Shown here in pieces: positions 1-8,626 of a DNA stretch of 64,000 nt; position 1 is the first letter of the stretch, and each line of letters starts with the position of its first letter. The DNA comes from Gloeotrichia echinulata CP02 (GTDB lineage: Bacteria; Cyanobacteriota; Cyanobacteriia; Cyanobacteriales; Nostocaceae): positions 3,725,001-3,789,000 of the forward strand of contig CP051187.1 in the NCBI GenBank assembly GCA_038087035.1, written 5' to 3'. A program made the translations under genes and the position numbers. The notes under the pieces are model-generated. The model was not told the origin of the DNA. It did no database searches and saw only the letters and a program-made list of their open reading frames with translations.

Positions 1-2
1 CG

Positions 3-1598
3 GCGGTGAGTGTAGGCGCGATGGTTGTAATTAGCGGCTTAAATTTGTTAGCGCAAATTTTTGCGATTGGTTACATGGAAATGGACTGGGGGTGGGGACG
101 CTTCTTTTCTTTGCTGGGATTATTTGAAGCTGGTTTATGCGCTTTAGTCCTGTGTAACAGCTTGTTCTTCAGCTATGTAATTTTGGAAGTTCTAACTTTG
201 GGAACCTACCTACTAGTAGGTTTATGGTTTAGTCAGCCTTTGGTTGTAACTGGTGCTAGAGATGCATTCTTAACCAAACGGGTAGGAGACTTATTTTTGC
301 TAATGGGGGTGTTGGGTTTATGGCCCCTAGCGGGAACTTGGAATTATACAGAACTAGCGCAATGGGCAACAACTGCTAATGTTAACCCAACAGTGATTAC
401 ATTGGTGGGTTTAGCCTTAATCGCAGGTCCGATGGGTAAATGTGCCCAATTTCCCCTACATCTGTGGTTAGATGAGGCGATGGAAGGCCCTGTTCCCAGT
501 ACAATTTTGCGGAACTCGGTAGTAGTAGCCACTGGTGCATGGGTATTGATTAAATTGCAACCTGTGTTAACGCTATCACCCGTAGTTTCCTCTGCTATTG
601 TTGCGATTGGTGCGGTGACAGCGGTGGGTGCTTCTTTAATTGCGATCGCCCAAATTGACATTAAGCGGTGTCAATCCTATTCTGTAAGTGCCTACATGGG
701 TTTGATTTTCATTGCCGTAGGCGTGAAACAAGATGAAGTGGCGCTGTTGTTGGTACTCACCCATGCGCTATCATCAGCGCTGTTAGTTATGAGTACTGGT
801 GGAATTGTCTGGAACAGCATCACCCAAGACATCAACCAACTGGGTGGACTATTATCACGTCGTCCGATATCAGCATTAGCCTTTATCGTCGGTGGTTTGG
901 GATTAATTGCTTTTCCACCTTTAGGCGGCTTTTGGGCTTTGGCTGAATTAGCAAATGCACTTTGGAAAACTCAACCGTTGTTAGTAGCAGTGGTTATTGC
1001 AGTCAACGCTTTAACAGCCTTTAGTTTAAGTAGAGAATTTAGCCTAATTTTTGGCGGTAAACCCAAACAGATGAGCGAGCGATCGCCTGAAGTACATTGG
1101 CCGATGGTACTACCAATGGTAATTTTACTCGGCTTCGTCCTGCATCTACCTTTAATATTACAAAGTTTATCATTGCTGCCAAGTTGGGTAAACCTGAATA
1201 AAGATGTTGCACTCCTGCTAATTTGGTCGAGTATTTTTGGTGTCAGCATCAGTGGTGTCATTTATTTAGGAAAATGGCAAAACCCAATCCGCTTACCCTG
1301 GAAAGGTTTAAGAGATTTGTTCGCTTACGACTTTTACACAGCCCAAATCTACCGCCTCACAATTGTTGCCGGCGTTGGGCAAATTTCCAAATTTACCGAT
1401 ATGCTTGACCGCTTAGTTATCGATGGAATCGTTAACTTTGTCGGTTTGTTCTCACTGTTAGGTGGACAAGGCCTCAAATACAGTACCAGTGGACAAACCC
1501 AGTTTTATGCGTTCACCATCCTTCTAGGAATCAGCGTTTTAGGAATGTGGGTAGCTTGGCCATTCTGGGGAGTCCAATTTTTACAGATGATGTTTTAA
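3..1598 (+). CDS. ndhF3: NDH-1 subunit F3, proton-pumping antiporter-like subunit (5' partial)
   Basis: Multi-pass membrane subunit of the NDH-1MS complex, which couples cyclic electron flow and proton pumping to CO2 hydration at the thylakoid. The frame is open through the left edge of the window, so the true start lies outside; about 530 residues are visible where the family has roughly 600, so the N-terminal helices are missing. The antiporter-type core is visible around residues 140-290: GPMGKCAQFPLHLWLDEA with its conserved Lys and acidic residue, and later IDIKRCQSYSVSAYMG. It is called F3 rather than F1 because ndhD3 and cupA follow directly, the diagnostic order of the inducible CO2-uptake operon. 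The C-terminus is the long amphipathic and transmembrane region typical of NdhF. Confidence 0.93.
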   Translation, partial: AVSVGAMVVISGLNLLAQIFAIGYMEMDWGWGRFFSLLGLFEAGLCALVLCNSLFFSYVILEVLTLGTYLLVGLWFSQPLVVTGARDAFLTKRVGDLFLLMGVLGLWPLAGTWNYTELAQWATTANVNPTVITLVGLALIAGPMGKCAQFPLHLWLDEAMEGPVPSTILRNSVVVATGAWVLIKLQPVLTLSPVVSSAIVAIGAVTAVGASLIAIAQIDIKRCQSYSVSAYMGLIFIAVGVKQDEVALLLVLTHALSSALLVMSTGGIVWNSITQDINQLGGLLSRRPISALAFIVGGLGLIAFPPLGGFWALAELANALWKTQPLLVAVVIAVNALTAFSLSREFSLIFGGKPKQMSERSPEVHWPMVLPMVILLGFVLHLPLILQSLSLLPSWVNLNKDVALLLIWSSIFGVSISGVIYLGKWQNPIRLPWKGLRDLFAYDFYTAQIYRLTIVAGVGQISKFTDMLDRLVIDGIVNFVGLFSLLGGQGLKYSTSGQTQFYAFTILLGISVLGMWVAWPFWGVQFLQMMF

Positions 1599-1599
1599 G

Positions 1600-1825
1600 T
1601 TTGTCATTTGTCATTGATCATTGGTCATTGGTCATTGGTCATTTGTCATTTGTCATTTGTCATTGGTCATTGGTCATTTGTCATTTGTCATTGGTCATTG
1701 GTCATTGGTCATTTGTCATTTGTCATTGGTCATTACTCCCCAATCCCTAATCCCTGAGCCCCAATCCCCAATCCCCAATCCCTAATCCCCAATCCCTAAT
1801 CCCCAATCCCCATTCCCCAAACCGA
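1600..1825. repeat. Short tandem repeats between ndhF3 and ndhD3
   Basis: Two blocks lie back to back: about 19 copies of the heptamer TCATTGG/TCATTTG (1606-1735), then degenerate CCCCAATC/CCCTAATC units (1737-1822). Such heptameric STRR arrays are typical of heterocyst-forming cyanobacteria. They spread the operon genes apart by 234 bp; no promoter is obvious inside. Confidence 0.9.
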
Positions 1826-1832
1826 AATTAAT

Positions 1833-3338
1833 ATGCTGAGTATTTTAATCTGGGCACCAATTATTGGCGCTGCAATTATCGGGTTTTGGCCAGGTAGCGT
1901 CGTCAAAGCAAGTCGAGTACGTTTAGCAGCTTTAACCCTAGCTGGGTTAGTTCTGTTGTGGAATCTTTTCATCCTGGTGAAATTTGATATTAGCAATCCG
2001 GGGATGCAGTTTCGAGAATATATTCCTTGGAATGAAACCCTTGGTTTAAGTTATCAATTAGGGGTTGATGGACTATCAATATTGATGTTGGTTTTAAATG
2101 GTCTAATCACCTGGATTGCTATTTACAGCAGCAGTAAAGAAACTGAACGCCCCCGTTTTTTCTACTCCATGATGTTATTAGTGAGTGGTGGAGTTGCAGG
2201 TGCATTTCTAGCAGAAAATTTACTGCTATTCTTCCTGTTTTACGAACTAGAATTAATCCCTTTTTATCTGCTAATTTCCATTTGGGGGGGCGAAAAACGG
2301 GCTTATGCTGGCATCAAATTTCTGATTTATACAGCAGTTTCCGGAGCATTAATTCTGGCGACATTCTTGGGTATGGTATGGCTAACTGGTTCTTCTAGTT
2401 TTGCTTTAGACGCCATCTCGACTCAAACCCTCTCAACGGGAATGCAGATTATCCTACTTATAGGAATAATCCTGGGTTTTGGCATCAAAATTCCCCTAGT
2501 TCCCTTCCATACTTGGTTACCTGATGCTTACGTTGAAGCTTCCGCACCAGTGGCGATGTTACTTGGTGGCGTGTTGGCGAAGCTGGGAACCTATGGACTT
2601 TTGCGGTTTGGTATGAGTATGTTCCCCGAAGCTTGGAGTATTTTTGCACCAACATTAGCAATTTGGGGAGCAGTTAGTGCTATTTATGGGGCATTAGTGG
2701 CGATCGCCCAAAAAGACATCAAGCGGATGGTAGCATATAGTTCGATTGGTCACATGGGCTATATATTACTAGCTAGTGCAGCCACCACCGCTCTAGGACT
2801 TGTCGGCGCAGTCGCTCAAATGTTTAGCCACGGTATCATCCTCGCTATTCTCTTCCTGTTAGTGGGAATCGTGGAAGATAAAGTGGGCACCCGTGAGTTA
2901 GATAAACTCAATGGTTTAATGAGTCCCATCCGTGGTTTACCCCTCATTAGCGCCCTACTAGTTTTAAGTGGAATGGCTAGCGCTGGTATTCCCGGTTTAA
3001 CAGGATTTGTCGCCGAATTTCTGGTTTTTCAGGGCAGTTTCTCCGTCTTTCCCATACCAACACTTTTGTGTGTCTTATCGAGTGCGCTAACCGCAGTATA
3101 TTTTGTCATCCTGCTCAACCGCACCTGTTTTGGGAGACTCGACAACAATTTAGCCTACTATCCCAAAGTGCTATCGTCTGAGAAAACCCCAGCTTTGATT
3201 TTGGCAGCTTTAATCATCTTTTTAGGAATCCAACCCACTTGGTTAGTACGTTGGACTGAACCCACAACTACAGCCATAGTAGCGACAATTCCCGCCTTAG
3301 AAAAAACCATCACTTCTGAAGTAGCCTTGAAGCCGTAA
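1833..3338 (+). CDS. ndhD3: NDH-1 subunit D3, proton-pumping antiporter-like subunit
   Basis: A 501-residue Mrp/NuoM-type membrane protein, full length for the family, second antiporter-like subunit of the CO2-uptake NDH-1MS complex. Key features include FYELELIPFYLLISIWGG (helix with the conserved Glu, about residues 135-150), GFGIKIPLVPFHTWLPDAYVEA (about 212-233, conserved Lys and broken-helix region), AIAQKDIKRMVAYSSIGHMGYILL (about 288-311), and a polytopic C-terminus. The ATG at 1833 is the first reasonable start, with no strong Shine-Dalgarno sequence because the leader is made of tandem repeats. It lies between ndhF3 and cupA on the same strand. The product is expected in the thylakoid membrane; induction under low inorganic carbon is known for the family, but no regulator site can be seen here. 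Confidence 0.94.
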   Translation: MLSILIWAPIIGAAIIGFWPGSVVKASRVRLAALTLAGLVLLWNLFILVKFDISNPGMQFREYIPWNETLGLSYQLGVDGLSILMLVLNGLITWIAIYSSSKETERPRFFYSMMLLVSGGVAGAFLAENLLLFFLFYELELIPFYLLISIWGGEKRAYAGIKFLIYTAVSGALILATFLGMVWLTGSSSFALDAISTQTLSTGMQIILLIGIILGFGIKIPLVPFHTWLPDAYVEASAPVAMLLGGVLAKLGTYGLLRFGMSMFPEAWSIFAPTLAIWGAVSAIYGALVAIAQKDIKRMVAYSSIGHMGYILLASAATTALGLVGAVAQMFSHGIILAILFLLVGIVEDKVGTRELDKLNGLMSPIRGLPLISALLVLSGMASAGIPGLTGFVAEFLVFQGSFSVFPIPTLLCVLSSALTAVYFVILLNRTCFGRLDNNLAYYPKVLSSEKTPALILAALIIFLGIQPTWLVRWTEPTTTAIVATIPALEKTITSEVALKP

Positions 3339-3349
3339 ACATAGGTAAC

Positions 3350-3410
3350 TACCTTGTAGTTTAGTAAAGACTTTAGTCCTGATATTTTCAGAATTAAAGT
3401 CCTGACTACA
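3350..3410. repeat. Imperfect hairpin repeat between ndhD3 and cupA
   Basis: TTAGTCCTGA (from about 3374) faces TCAGAATTAA across a 5-nt loop with 8 of 10 pairs, flanked by outer TGTAGT/ACTACA arms. It looks like a dispersed cyanobacterial palindromic repeat; it could also attenuate transcription into cupA, but there is no terminal T-run. Confidence 0.5.
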
Positions 3411-3478
3411 TTATTTTTACAGCAGGGATAACTACAAAAAACAAAATAAATACTGTTACCACTACTCAGGAAATTAAA

Positions 3479-4801
3479 ATGGTACAAACTCCAGAGAAAA
3501 TAGCAACTAAATTACCTCCTTCTACACATGAATTTGCTGAAGTAATTCATCGATTAGAAGCAGGCGGTTCGATGTTACCAGATACGCCAGAAAATCTGAT
3601 GCAAATCATCGGCTTATATAAAGCTTACGCCGTGCCGATGGATTTCTACTGGCGCGACCTACTTTATATCGCCGAACGCGAATTTTTAAACCCCTTTCCC
3701 TTCTTTAAATACTTCTTGCCCAAAGAGTATTTAGACAGACATAATCATTATGCAGGCGACGACGCCGATTTAAGGATTTGGCGTGGTGAAGCTACAGCCC
3801 ATCCAGAACTTTTGGCATTTATCGAAAAAGGTGAAACAGGCAAATTATCCAGATTATTTCATCATTTATTACATGATCGCATCAACATGGAATTTGCTGA
3901 AGCTTGTATGCGGGCGATGCTTTGGCACCGTCATATGTACGCGCCAGTAAATCAATTTGACGCTTACCTAGATTCGGAAGAATATAAAGCTAATGCCGAT
4001 ATAGCAATTAAAGCTTATTTCCAAGGCAATCCAGCAATGTTGGCGCTGCATAAAATGTTCCCAGAAATGTTTTTAGAACAGTGTCGGCAGATGTCTTATT
4101 ATTCTAACCTGGGCTTGTTCTGGGAAGTCATGGCACCCGTATTCTTTGAAATGTCAGATATATATGATGAAGGTGGATTTAAAGGCGTTCCCGATGCCAT
4201 GAATTTCCTAGTCAATGGTATATTTGCCATAGCTGGTCGTCCCATTTACCACCATGTTTATATTCGCGGTAAATGTTACGAAATCATCCCCAAATCCAAA
4301 GGGTTCACCTGGCTATATGAAGCAGCATTACCCTACGTAGAAGCCGTTTTTTATCGCACCGCACCCTTCAGAGGCACAAAATCTTATAATGCACAAGCAG
4401 GTCAAGTACCTGATGAGCAAAAAGACTTCCACTATGGAATTCTTTATGCTGACGTTTTCCCTGTAGGTACTGCAGGGATTCCCCCAACATTATTAATGCA
4501 AGATATGTTGCACTTCTTACCACAATATCTTGTTGATTACTACAAACAATATTGTCGTGGCGAAGAAGATATGTTGATTCAATTGGGAATTAGTTTCCAA
4601 AGGTCAATGTACAACGTAACTTCAGCGGTCATTCAAGCATTAAGAACTGCACTTTTATATCCCTTAGATGACCAAAATACCCATCATTTACAAGCGAATC
4701 GCGAGTTTTTTGAAGGCCAGTTAAATCGCTTTACTCGCGCTGATTACAACATGCGTGATGCGGCGCGATTAAGGAGTATTCAAAGCCAAGATTATCGGTA
4801 G
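3479..4801 (+). CDS. cupA: CO2 hydration protein CupA (ChpY)
   Basis: A 440-residue soluble protein matching the CupA/ChpY family, the extrinsic subunit that docks on NdhF3/NdhD3 and converts CO2 to bicarbonate in a zinc-dependent, carbonic-anhydrase-like reaction. Recognisable blocks are YWRDLLYIAEREFLNPFPFFKYFLP (about 56-80), the His/Arg-rich LFHHLLHDR (about 126-134), which falls where the family places metal-site residues, and FHYGILYADVFPVGTAGIPPTLLMQDMLHFLP (about 322-353). Gene order ndhF3-ndhD3-cupA fits one operon, with a 140-bp spacer holding a hairpin repeat. The small partner gene cupS, which follows cupA in some cyanobacteria, is not next to it here. The assignment of metal ligands is inferred from family knowledge. 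Confidence 0.93.
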   Translation: MVQTPEKIATKLPPSTHEFAEVIHRLEAGGSMLPDTPENLMQIIGLYKAYAVPMDFYWRDLLYIAEREFLNPFPFFKYFLPKEYLDRHNHYAGDDADLRIWRGEATAHPELLAFIEKGETGKLSRLFHHLLHDRINMEFAEACMRAMLWHRHMYAPVNQFDAYLDSEEYKANADIAIKAYFQGNPAMLALHKMFPEMFLEQCRQMSYYSNLGLFWEVMAPVFFEMSDIYDEGGFKGVPDAMNFLVNGIFAIAGRPIYHHVYIRGKCYEIIPKSKGFTWLYEAALPYVEAVFYRTAPFRGTKSYNAQAGQVPDEQKDFHYGILYADVFPVGTAGIPPTLLMQDMLHFLPQYLVDYYKQYCRGEEDMLIQLGISFQRSMYNVTSAVIQALRTALLYPLDDQNTHHLQANREFFEGQLNRFTRADYNMRDAARLRSIQSQDYR

Positions 4802-4806
4802 AGATC

Positions 4807-4825
4807 GGGCGGGGAGACCCCGCCC
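4807..4825. terminator. GC-rich hairpin after cupA
   Basis: A perfect 8-bp stem GGGCGGGG / CCCCGCCC closes an AGA loop, 6 nt after the cupA stop. There is no T-run, so it may be a dispersed repeat that also protects the 3' end. A related GACCCCG..CGATGTTATGCATCAA sequence ends the next operon near 5626-5650. A GTGCGTT...AACGCAC palindrome follows at 4846-4877. Confidence 0.5.
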
Positions 4826-4963
4826 CGGCGATATGATGTATCAATGTAGGGTGCGTTGTCACAGAGAGTAAACGCACCTTAAATTTTTGACGATGAGTAA
4901 GTTTGCTATACAATGGGAAGGCCGTAAACTCATTAATCTGAGGAGTAAGTAAAATTCTCCAGC

Positions 4964-5308
4964 ATGAGAGAAATTATCTTTTATCGCACAGATACGGACA
5001 AATGCCCCGTTGAAGAATTTATAGATTCTTTATCTGGAAAACAAGCACAAAAAGTGCTTTGGGTTTTACGGTTGATACAGGAACTTGATAAAGTACCAAA
5101 TCAATATTTAAAAAAATTGGTCAATACGGATGACATTTGGGAAGTAAGAGTTCAGGTTGGCAATAATGCATTTCGGTTACTTGGTTTTTTCGATGATGAT
5201 AATTTGGTTATTGTAACTAACGGCTTTGCCAAAAAGACACAAAAAACTCCATCCCAACAGATTGAACTAGCAGAACAGCGAAAACGAGATTATTTGAACC
5301 GAAAGTAA
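4964..5308 (+). CDS. HigB-like / Gp49-family toxin
   Basis: A 114-residue protein of the RelE-superfamily HigB type (phage-derived Gp49-like). The family pattern is visible: IIFYRTDTDKCPVEEFIDSL at the N-terminus, IWEVRVQVGNNAFRLLGFFDDDNLVIVTNGFAKKTQKTP in the core (about 65-103), and a basic C-terminus. Members cleave mRNA on ribosomes; the activity is inferred. It precedes an HTH antitoxin by 12 bp, the toxin-first order of higBA modules. A GAGGAG lies about 20 nt upstream of the ATG, rather far for a ribosome binding site. Confidence 0.85.
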   Translation: MREIIFYRTDTDKCPVEEFIDSLSGKQAQKVLWVLRLIQELDKVPNQYLKKLVNTDDIWEVRVQVGNNAFRLLGFFDDDNLVIVTNGFAKKTQKTPSQQIELAEQRKRDYLNRK

Positions 5309-5320
5309 AGTAGAGGAAAT

Positions 5321-5596
5321 ATGAGTGACGTAGAAAAATATATTACCAAACGCAAGCAGACTGATCCTGAATTTGCTGAAGATTTTGAATCTGGTTATGT
5401 CAGTTTTAAAATTGGGGTAATATTAGCGCAGGCAAGAATTGCGGCTGGAATTACCCAAGCAGAATTAGCACGTCGCTTAAATTTAGATGAATCTATTATT
5501 GTCAATATTGAAGATAATGCTGAAGATGTCGGGATTGTTACTTTAGAAAAATATGCCCAGGCTTTAGGAAAGAAGCTTTTTGTAGAGATTAAATAA
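5321..5596 (+). CDS. HigA-like antitoxin with Xre-type HTH
   Basis: A 91-residue protein. The N-terminal half (DVEKYITKRKQTDPEFAEDFESGY) matches the region used by many antitoxins of this class; the C-terminal half holds a helix-turn-helix: LAQARIAAGITQAELARRLNLDESIIVNIE (about 34-63). GAGGAAAT lies directly upstream of the start. As partner of the preceding toxin it should neutralise it by direct binding and repress the shared promoter; both points are family knowledge, not seen here. Confidence 0.87.
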   Translation: MSDVEKYITKRKQTDPEFAEDFESGYVSFKIGVILAQARIAAGITQAELARRLNLDESIIVNIEDNAEDVGIVTLEKYAQALGKKLFVEIK

Positions 5597-5645
5597 ATAT
5601 TAAGCTTCATCTGTAAGGACGGAAAGACCCCGACGATGTTATGCA

Positions 5646-6455
5646 TCAACCGTAAAATTGCTGTAATTTTTGCAAAAACTCCTGCACTATGGTATATGAT
5701 TCTTCACAGCATCTGGTAGCATCATAATATTCTATAAGAGAAATACCATGAGTTTGCAGAATGCGATCGCGTTCTTGATTACTGGCTACATCTTCGTGCA
5801 AAACTTCTATTATCCCCCACTTACCTTGGTGAAAAATTAGAAAATCAGGTTCTTCATTTTTTCTACCTTCTGGGGTTGTCAGCCGCACTTTAGAATTTGC
5901 AAAAAAGAGAACACCTGCATTTTCCAGCGCTTGGGCAATTTTTACTTCTGATTCTGAAGAGAAATGCAAGCCATTCCAATCATATATCTTTTCTTTTGAA
6001 TTAGACTTGCTACCCTGATTATCTTCCTCTTCAGTCAAGATATTTTCTTTATTTAATTCAGTATTCTTCTCTAAATCTGACTGCACTAAATCAGCTTCAC
6101 TTAAATTAGCAAATAGTCTAGCACCACTAAGATTTGCACCACTAAGATTTGCACCACTCAGGTTTACTTCAATAACCAAATTTCGCTGTAAATTCAGTTG
6201 ATGTCGCCGTAAATGTCGCTTGAAAACTGACCGCAAATTATCTTTTTTTACTTTCTCTTCTAATACTTTTGAGAGCAGTTTCCATAATTTAGAAGCTGCA
6301 TCTTTAATATAATCTGGTTCATATCCGCTAGCTCTAGCAATTTCTATATAAGACAAACCTTCCCAAGATTGTCGAAACACAAGCTCTTGAACTTTGTTTA
6401 AGCTTTCATAATCTAGAGCCGCTTCCACAATTTCTAGAGCTTCGTCAACTGTCAT
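5646..6455 (-). CDS. HTH (VMAP-type) - pentapeptide repeat - nuclease-like fold protein
   Basis: A 269-residue three-part protein. Residues 1-75 (MTVDEALEIVEAAL...SWEGLSYIEIARASGYEPDYIKDAASKLWKLLS) match the N-terminal HTH found on cyanobacterial vWA-MoxR-associated and NACHT/NB-ARC-type conflict proteins. Residues about 97-125 are pentapeptide repeats (NLSGANLSGANLSGARL). Residues about 155-269 resemble a Nostoc-type PD-(D/E)xK domain (SSESEVKIAQAL..., EPDFLIFHQGKWGIIEV). In the last part the usual active-site tail after GIIEV appears shortened and lacks a Lys, so activity is doubtful. It runs convergent to the HigBA pair. A role in defence or signalling is inference from the architecture. 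Confidence 0.7.
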   Translation of the reverse strand: MTVDEALEIVEAALDYESLNKVQELVFRQSWEGLSYIEIARASGYEPDYIKDAASKLWKLLSKVLEEKVKKDNLRSVFKRHLRRHQLNLQRNLVIEVNLSGANLSGANLSGARLFANLSEADLVQSDLEKNTELNKENILTEEEDNQGSKSNSKEKIYDWNGLHFSSESEVKIAQALENAGVLFFANSKVRLTTPEGRKNEEPDFLIFHQGKWGIIEVLHEDVASNQERDRILQTHGISLIEYYDATRCCEESYTIVQEFLQKLQQFYG

Positions 6456-6846
6456 TCGTTACATTACCTCGATAATGAAGTTTAAATTTTTGCCTAGAGC
6501 ATAGCGAACAAGGTGGATTTTAGCACAATTCATCAGCTTTTACTACTAAAAAATTCCTATGTGATTTGTGAAATCCTCGTAGGCTGGGCTATGCCCACTA
6601 GATCCTGTATATAGTAAGCAATGCCTACCTTGATTGAGAAGGTGCAACATCTGAATTAACCTCAAAAAATGCATCTCATATTACTAAGTAATGCGTACTA
6701 CTTATATAAATACCTTTATATTACAAGGTTATTACCTTCTTATTACTGTTTTTAGATTAAAAATTTATACATGCCTGCTAAAGTAGCAATATATTCCACT
6801 CTAAATCACAATCTCAAAATTGTAGTGAACCAGAGGTATGAAATTG
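6456..6846. other. AT-rich intergenic region
   Basis: About 390 bp with no recognisable gene, RNA or repeat. It separates two divergently transcribed genes, so promoters for both probably lie here; no convincing -10/-35 pair was assigned. Confidence 0.5.
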
Positions 6847-7308
6847 ATGCGTAAAAAAATTATTTTACAGATAGGTCCGGTGCTAGTGCAACCACAGAAT
6901 GAGAGAAATTTTGTAGACGAGTTAAATCAGGTCATCAAAGGATTAATTATATCCACAAAAGAAAAAAAATTGCTTAATTTTTCCAGCAAATGGAACCAAG
7001 AACTTAATTCGCACCCACAATTGTTGATTGATGTGTTGATTGATGTTGAGTATGAATTTATTATTGATTCATCCAACATTCCACAGCCAGACTTAAATTT
7101 GCTGATATCAGAACCAAATTTACAGCAATTTTTGAAGCATTGGCAAATTCAAAAATATGTAATTGAAACTAGAATTCTCACAGAGACAAACAAACCTAAT
7201 TCTCCCCGTAAATTATCTTTATCATGGCTATCTTCGTCGCAAAATCTGACACTATTAGCTTTTGTAATAGCAGTAATTATTGTATTCATCATTCTGATTT
7301 TAAGATAA
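6847..7308 (+). CDS. Unknown tail-anchored membrane protein
   Basis: Not recognised. The protein is about 153 residues, with a hydrophilic N-terminal domain (VDELNQVIKGLIISTKEKKLLNFSSKWNQEL) and one strongly hydrophobic helix at the very C-terminus (LTLLAFVIAVIIVFIILIL), a tail-anchor topology. AGAGG lies 10 nt before the ATG at 6847; an ATG at 6838 is in frame but sits almost on top of that site, so 6847 is preferred. The next gene starts 18 bp downstream with its own good ribosome site, suggesting a two-gene unit. Confidence 0.6.
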   Translation: MRKKIILQIGPVLVQPQNERNFVDELNQVIKGLIISTKEKKLLNFSSKWNQELNSHPQLLIDVLIDVEYEFIIDSSNIPQPDLNLLISEPNLQQFLKHWQIQKYVIETRILTETNKPNSPRKLSLSWLSSSQNLTLLAFVIAVIIVFIILILR

Positions 7309-7326
7309 CATTAAAGGAGATAAAAA

Positions 7327-7764
7327 GTGAAAGATTATTTAACTTGGATATTTTTTCTTGGTACTATTTGGGATTTTGTAACAAGTCTGTTAGGAATAAT
7401 TGGTCTGTTTGGAGTCACTGATTTCCAACTGCAAAATATAGTTGTTTACATAACTGCTGTTGTAGGTAGTCTTCTGATAGTAGGTTTAAGTTTCAATGCA
7501 GCCGAAATTTGGGATACCAATGCAAGTGATGATTATAAATGGTTAAGACCAGTTCATGTGATGTCAATAGCTTATGATTTCTATAGTTCTTTTTTAGGAA
7601 CTGCACAAAGCATTGTGCTTCAAGAAAACAGAGGTCTTGGCATAAGTATAGACTTTACATTTGTATGGGAAAATACGACGTTAGGACAAAAAGTAATGCT
7701 TTTGTTCTTGTCAATTATGGTAACTTTAAGTCCTATTATTTTGTCGTTCCGCATGAAGCCATAA
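7327..7764 (+). CDS. Unknown polytopic membrane protein
   Basis: A 145-residue protein not assigned to a family. About three to four hydrophobic helices are visible: residues 5-27, 36-56 and 122-141, with a weaker one near 80-100. The GTG start is supported by AAAGGAG 9 nt upstream. It follows the tail-anchored protein by 18 bp and was probably transcribed with it. Function unknown; composition is AT-rich like its neighbour. Confidence 0.6.
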   Translation: MKDYLTWIFFLGTIWDFVTSLLGIIGLFGVTDFQLQNIVVYITAVVGSLLIVGLSFNAAEIWDTNASDDYKWLRPVHVMSIAYDFYSSFLGTAQSIVLQENRGLGISIDFTFVWENTTLGQKVMLLFLSIMVTLSPIILSFRMKP

Positions 7765-7787
7765 TTATATAGGTTTTTATTTGCACC

Positions 7788-7829
7788 ATGATTTTCAACC
7801 GAGGTCAAACTTTACAAAATGGTAAATAC
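7788..7829 (+). pseudogene. N-terminal scrap of a Ser/Thr kinase-like gene
   Basis: Fourteen codons read MIFNRGQTLQNGKY, which looks like the start of cyanobacterial Ser/Thr protein kinases (family pattern GQ.L.NGRY). The 196-bp element begins immediately after the TAC codon and no kinase sequence follows. Confidence 0.45.
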
Positions 7830-8025
7830 GGCTCTTCCGTACTTAGCGTGCTGAATTTATTAAATAATCCGCTTGAAACCCTTGCAGAGCTAAGATAATA
7901 GCCATTATTTTCTGTATTTTATATCATATTGCTAAAAATTAAATTATGAACGCCTGTAAGCCTTACTTTTAAAGCAAATTTATAGACTTTAATTAATAAT
8001 TAAGCACGCTAAGTACGCAAGAACC
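7830..8025 (+). mobile_element. 196-bp inverted-repeat element, copy 1 (subfamily I)
   Basis: It begins GGCTCTTCCGTACTTAGCG and ends CGCTAAGTACGCAAGAACC; the 23-bp ends match in 21 positions as inverted repeats. No transposase and no clear target duplication (flanks TAC and AAT). Same orientation as the copies at 43181 and 47523. Confidence 0.9.
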
Positions 8026-8145
8026 AATATTTCTTATAAACTTTCTGCGCCTGCAGGACAACTTCCTTTTAAAGTCACTTCTCGCGTTTACCCATTTGGT
8101 GTACCATATTGGGCAGAAAGACTTCAAAGCTGTAACATTCATTAA
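8026..8145 (+). pseudogene. C-terminal remnant of an unknown gene
   Basis: An open frame of 39 codons with coding-like composition begins right after the element and ends in TAA: NISYKLSAPAGQLPFKV... to ...YWAERLQSCNIH. It does not continue the kinase start on the other side of the element, so the two belong to different genes. Confidence 0.4.
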
Positions 8146-8365
8146 TTTACATTGTGTGATTATTTCATTATTGGGGAGGTTTGATTAAATCACAAATTCA
8201 GTATCCTCTCTTTAAGTACTGAGTGTGTCTTAATTTGCACTTATTCTCGTTTTTGTCAGATTATTGACATTAAATTACACAGCCGTATATTGCTACAAAG
8301 TTTACTCTGTCTACTTTTCAGTCTTTTTTTACGTCGAACTCAGGTTTGCAACACATCGATAATCT

Positions 8366-8393
8366 GTAGGGGCGCAAGGCCTTGCGCCCCTAC
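8366..8393. repeat. GC-rich palindromic repeat (GGGGCGCAAGGCCTTGCGCC family)
   Basis: A perfect 28-bp palindrome centred on AAGGCCTT. Related copies lie at 11228, 11313, 16744, 19144 (partial), 19299, 34677 and 52081. Several are followed by TGGTCTATTTACC, so the repeat unit is longer than the palindrome. Confidence 0.9.
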
Positions 8394-8482
8394 CACATGG
8401 TCTATTTACCAAAAAATCATTGTAATATCTGTACCTCATTTACCTGCAATCTGCTGTATGACGGATGCGTAGGTCTTGTTTC

Positions 8483-8575
8483 AATAAAGTTCAGTTAAGG
8501 AAAATTGTCGTAGGGGCACGGCACGAATAAAATTGTCATTAGAAGAAAAGATTTTGGATGCCGTGCCCCTACACC
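8483..8575 (-). repeat. Truncated copy of the TACAGTTCAGTTA repeat
   Basis: It carries GTTCAGTTAAGGAAAATTGT and the inverted pair GTAGGGGCACGGCA / TGCCGTGCCCCTAC, in the opposite orientation to the fuller copies at 13404 and 19172. It lies in a 480-bp spacer that otherwise shows no gene. Confidence 0.75.
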
Positions 8576-8626
8576 GATATTGCAACTTTAGCCCCCGGAT
8601 TCATCCGTGGGGTAGTTCAGTGTATA

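Noticed and set aside
7830..8025. 196-bp element as a self-splicing intron
   Set aside because: No group I or II intron motifs were seen, ends are perfect-style inverted repeats, orientation varies relative to host genes, and flanks are from different genes.
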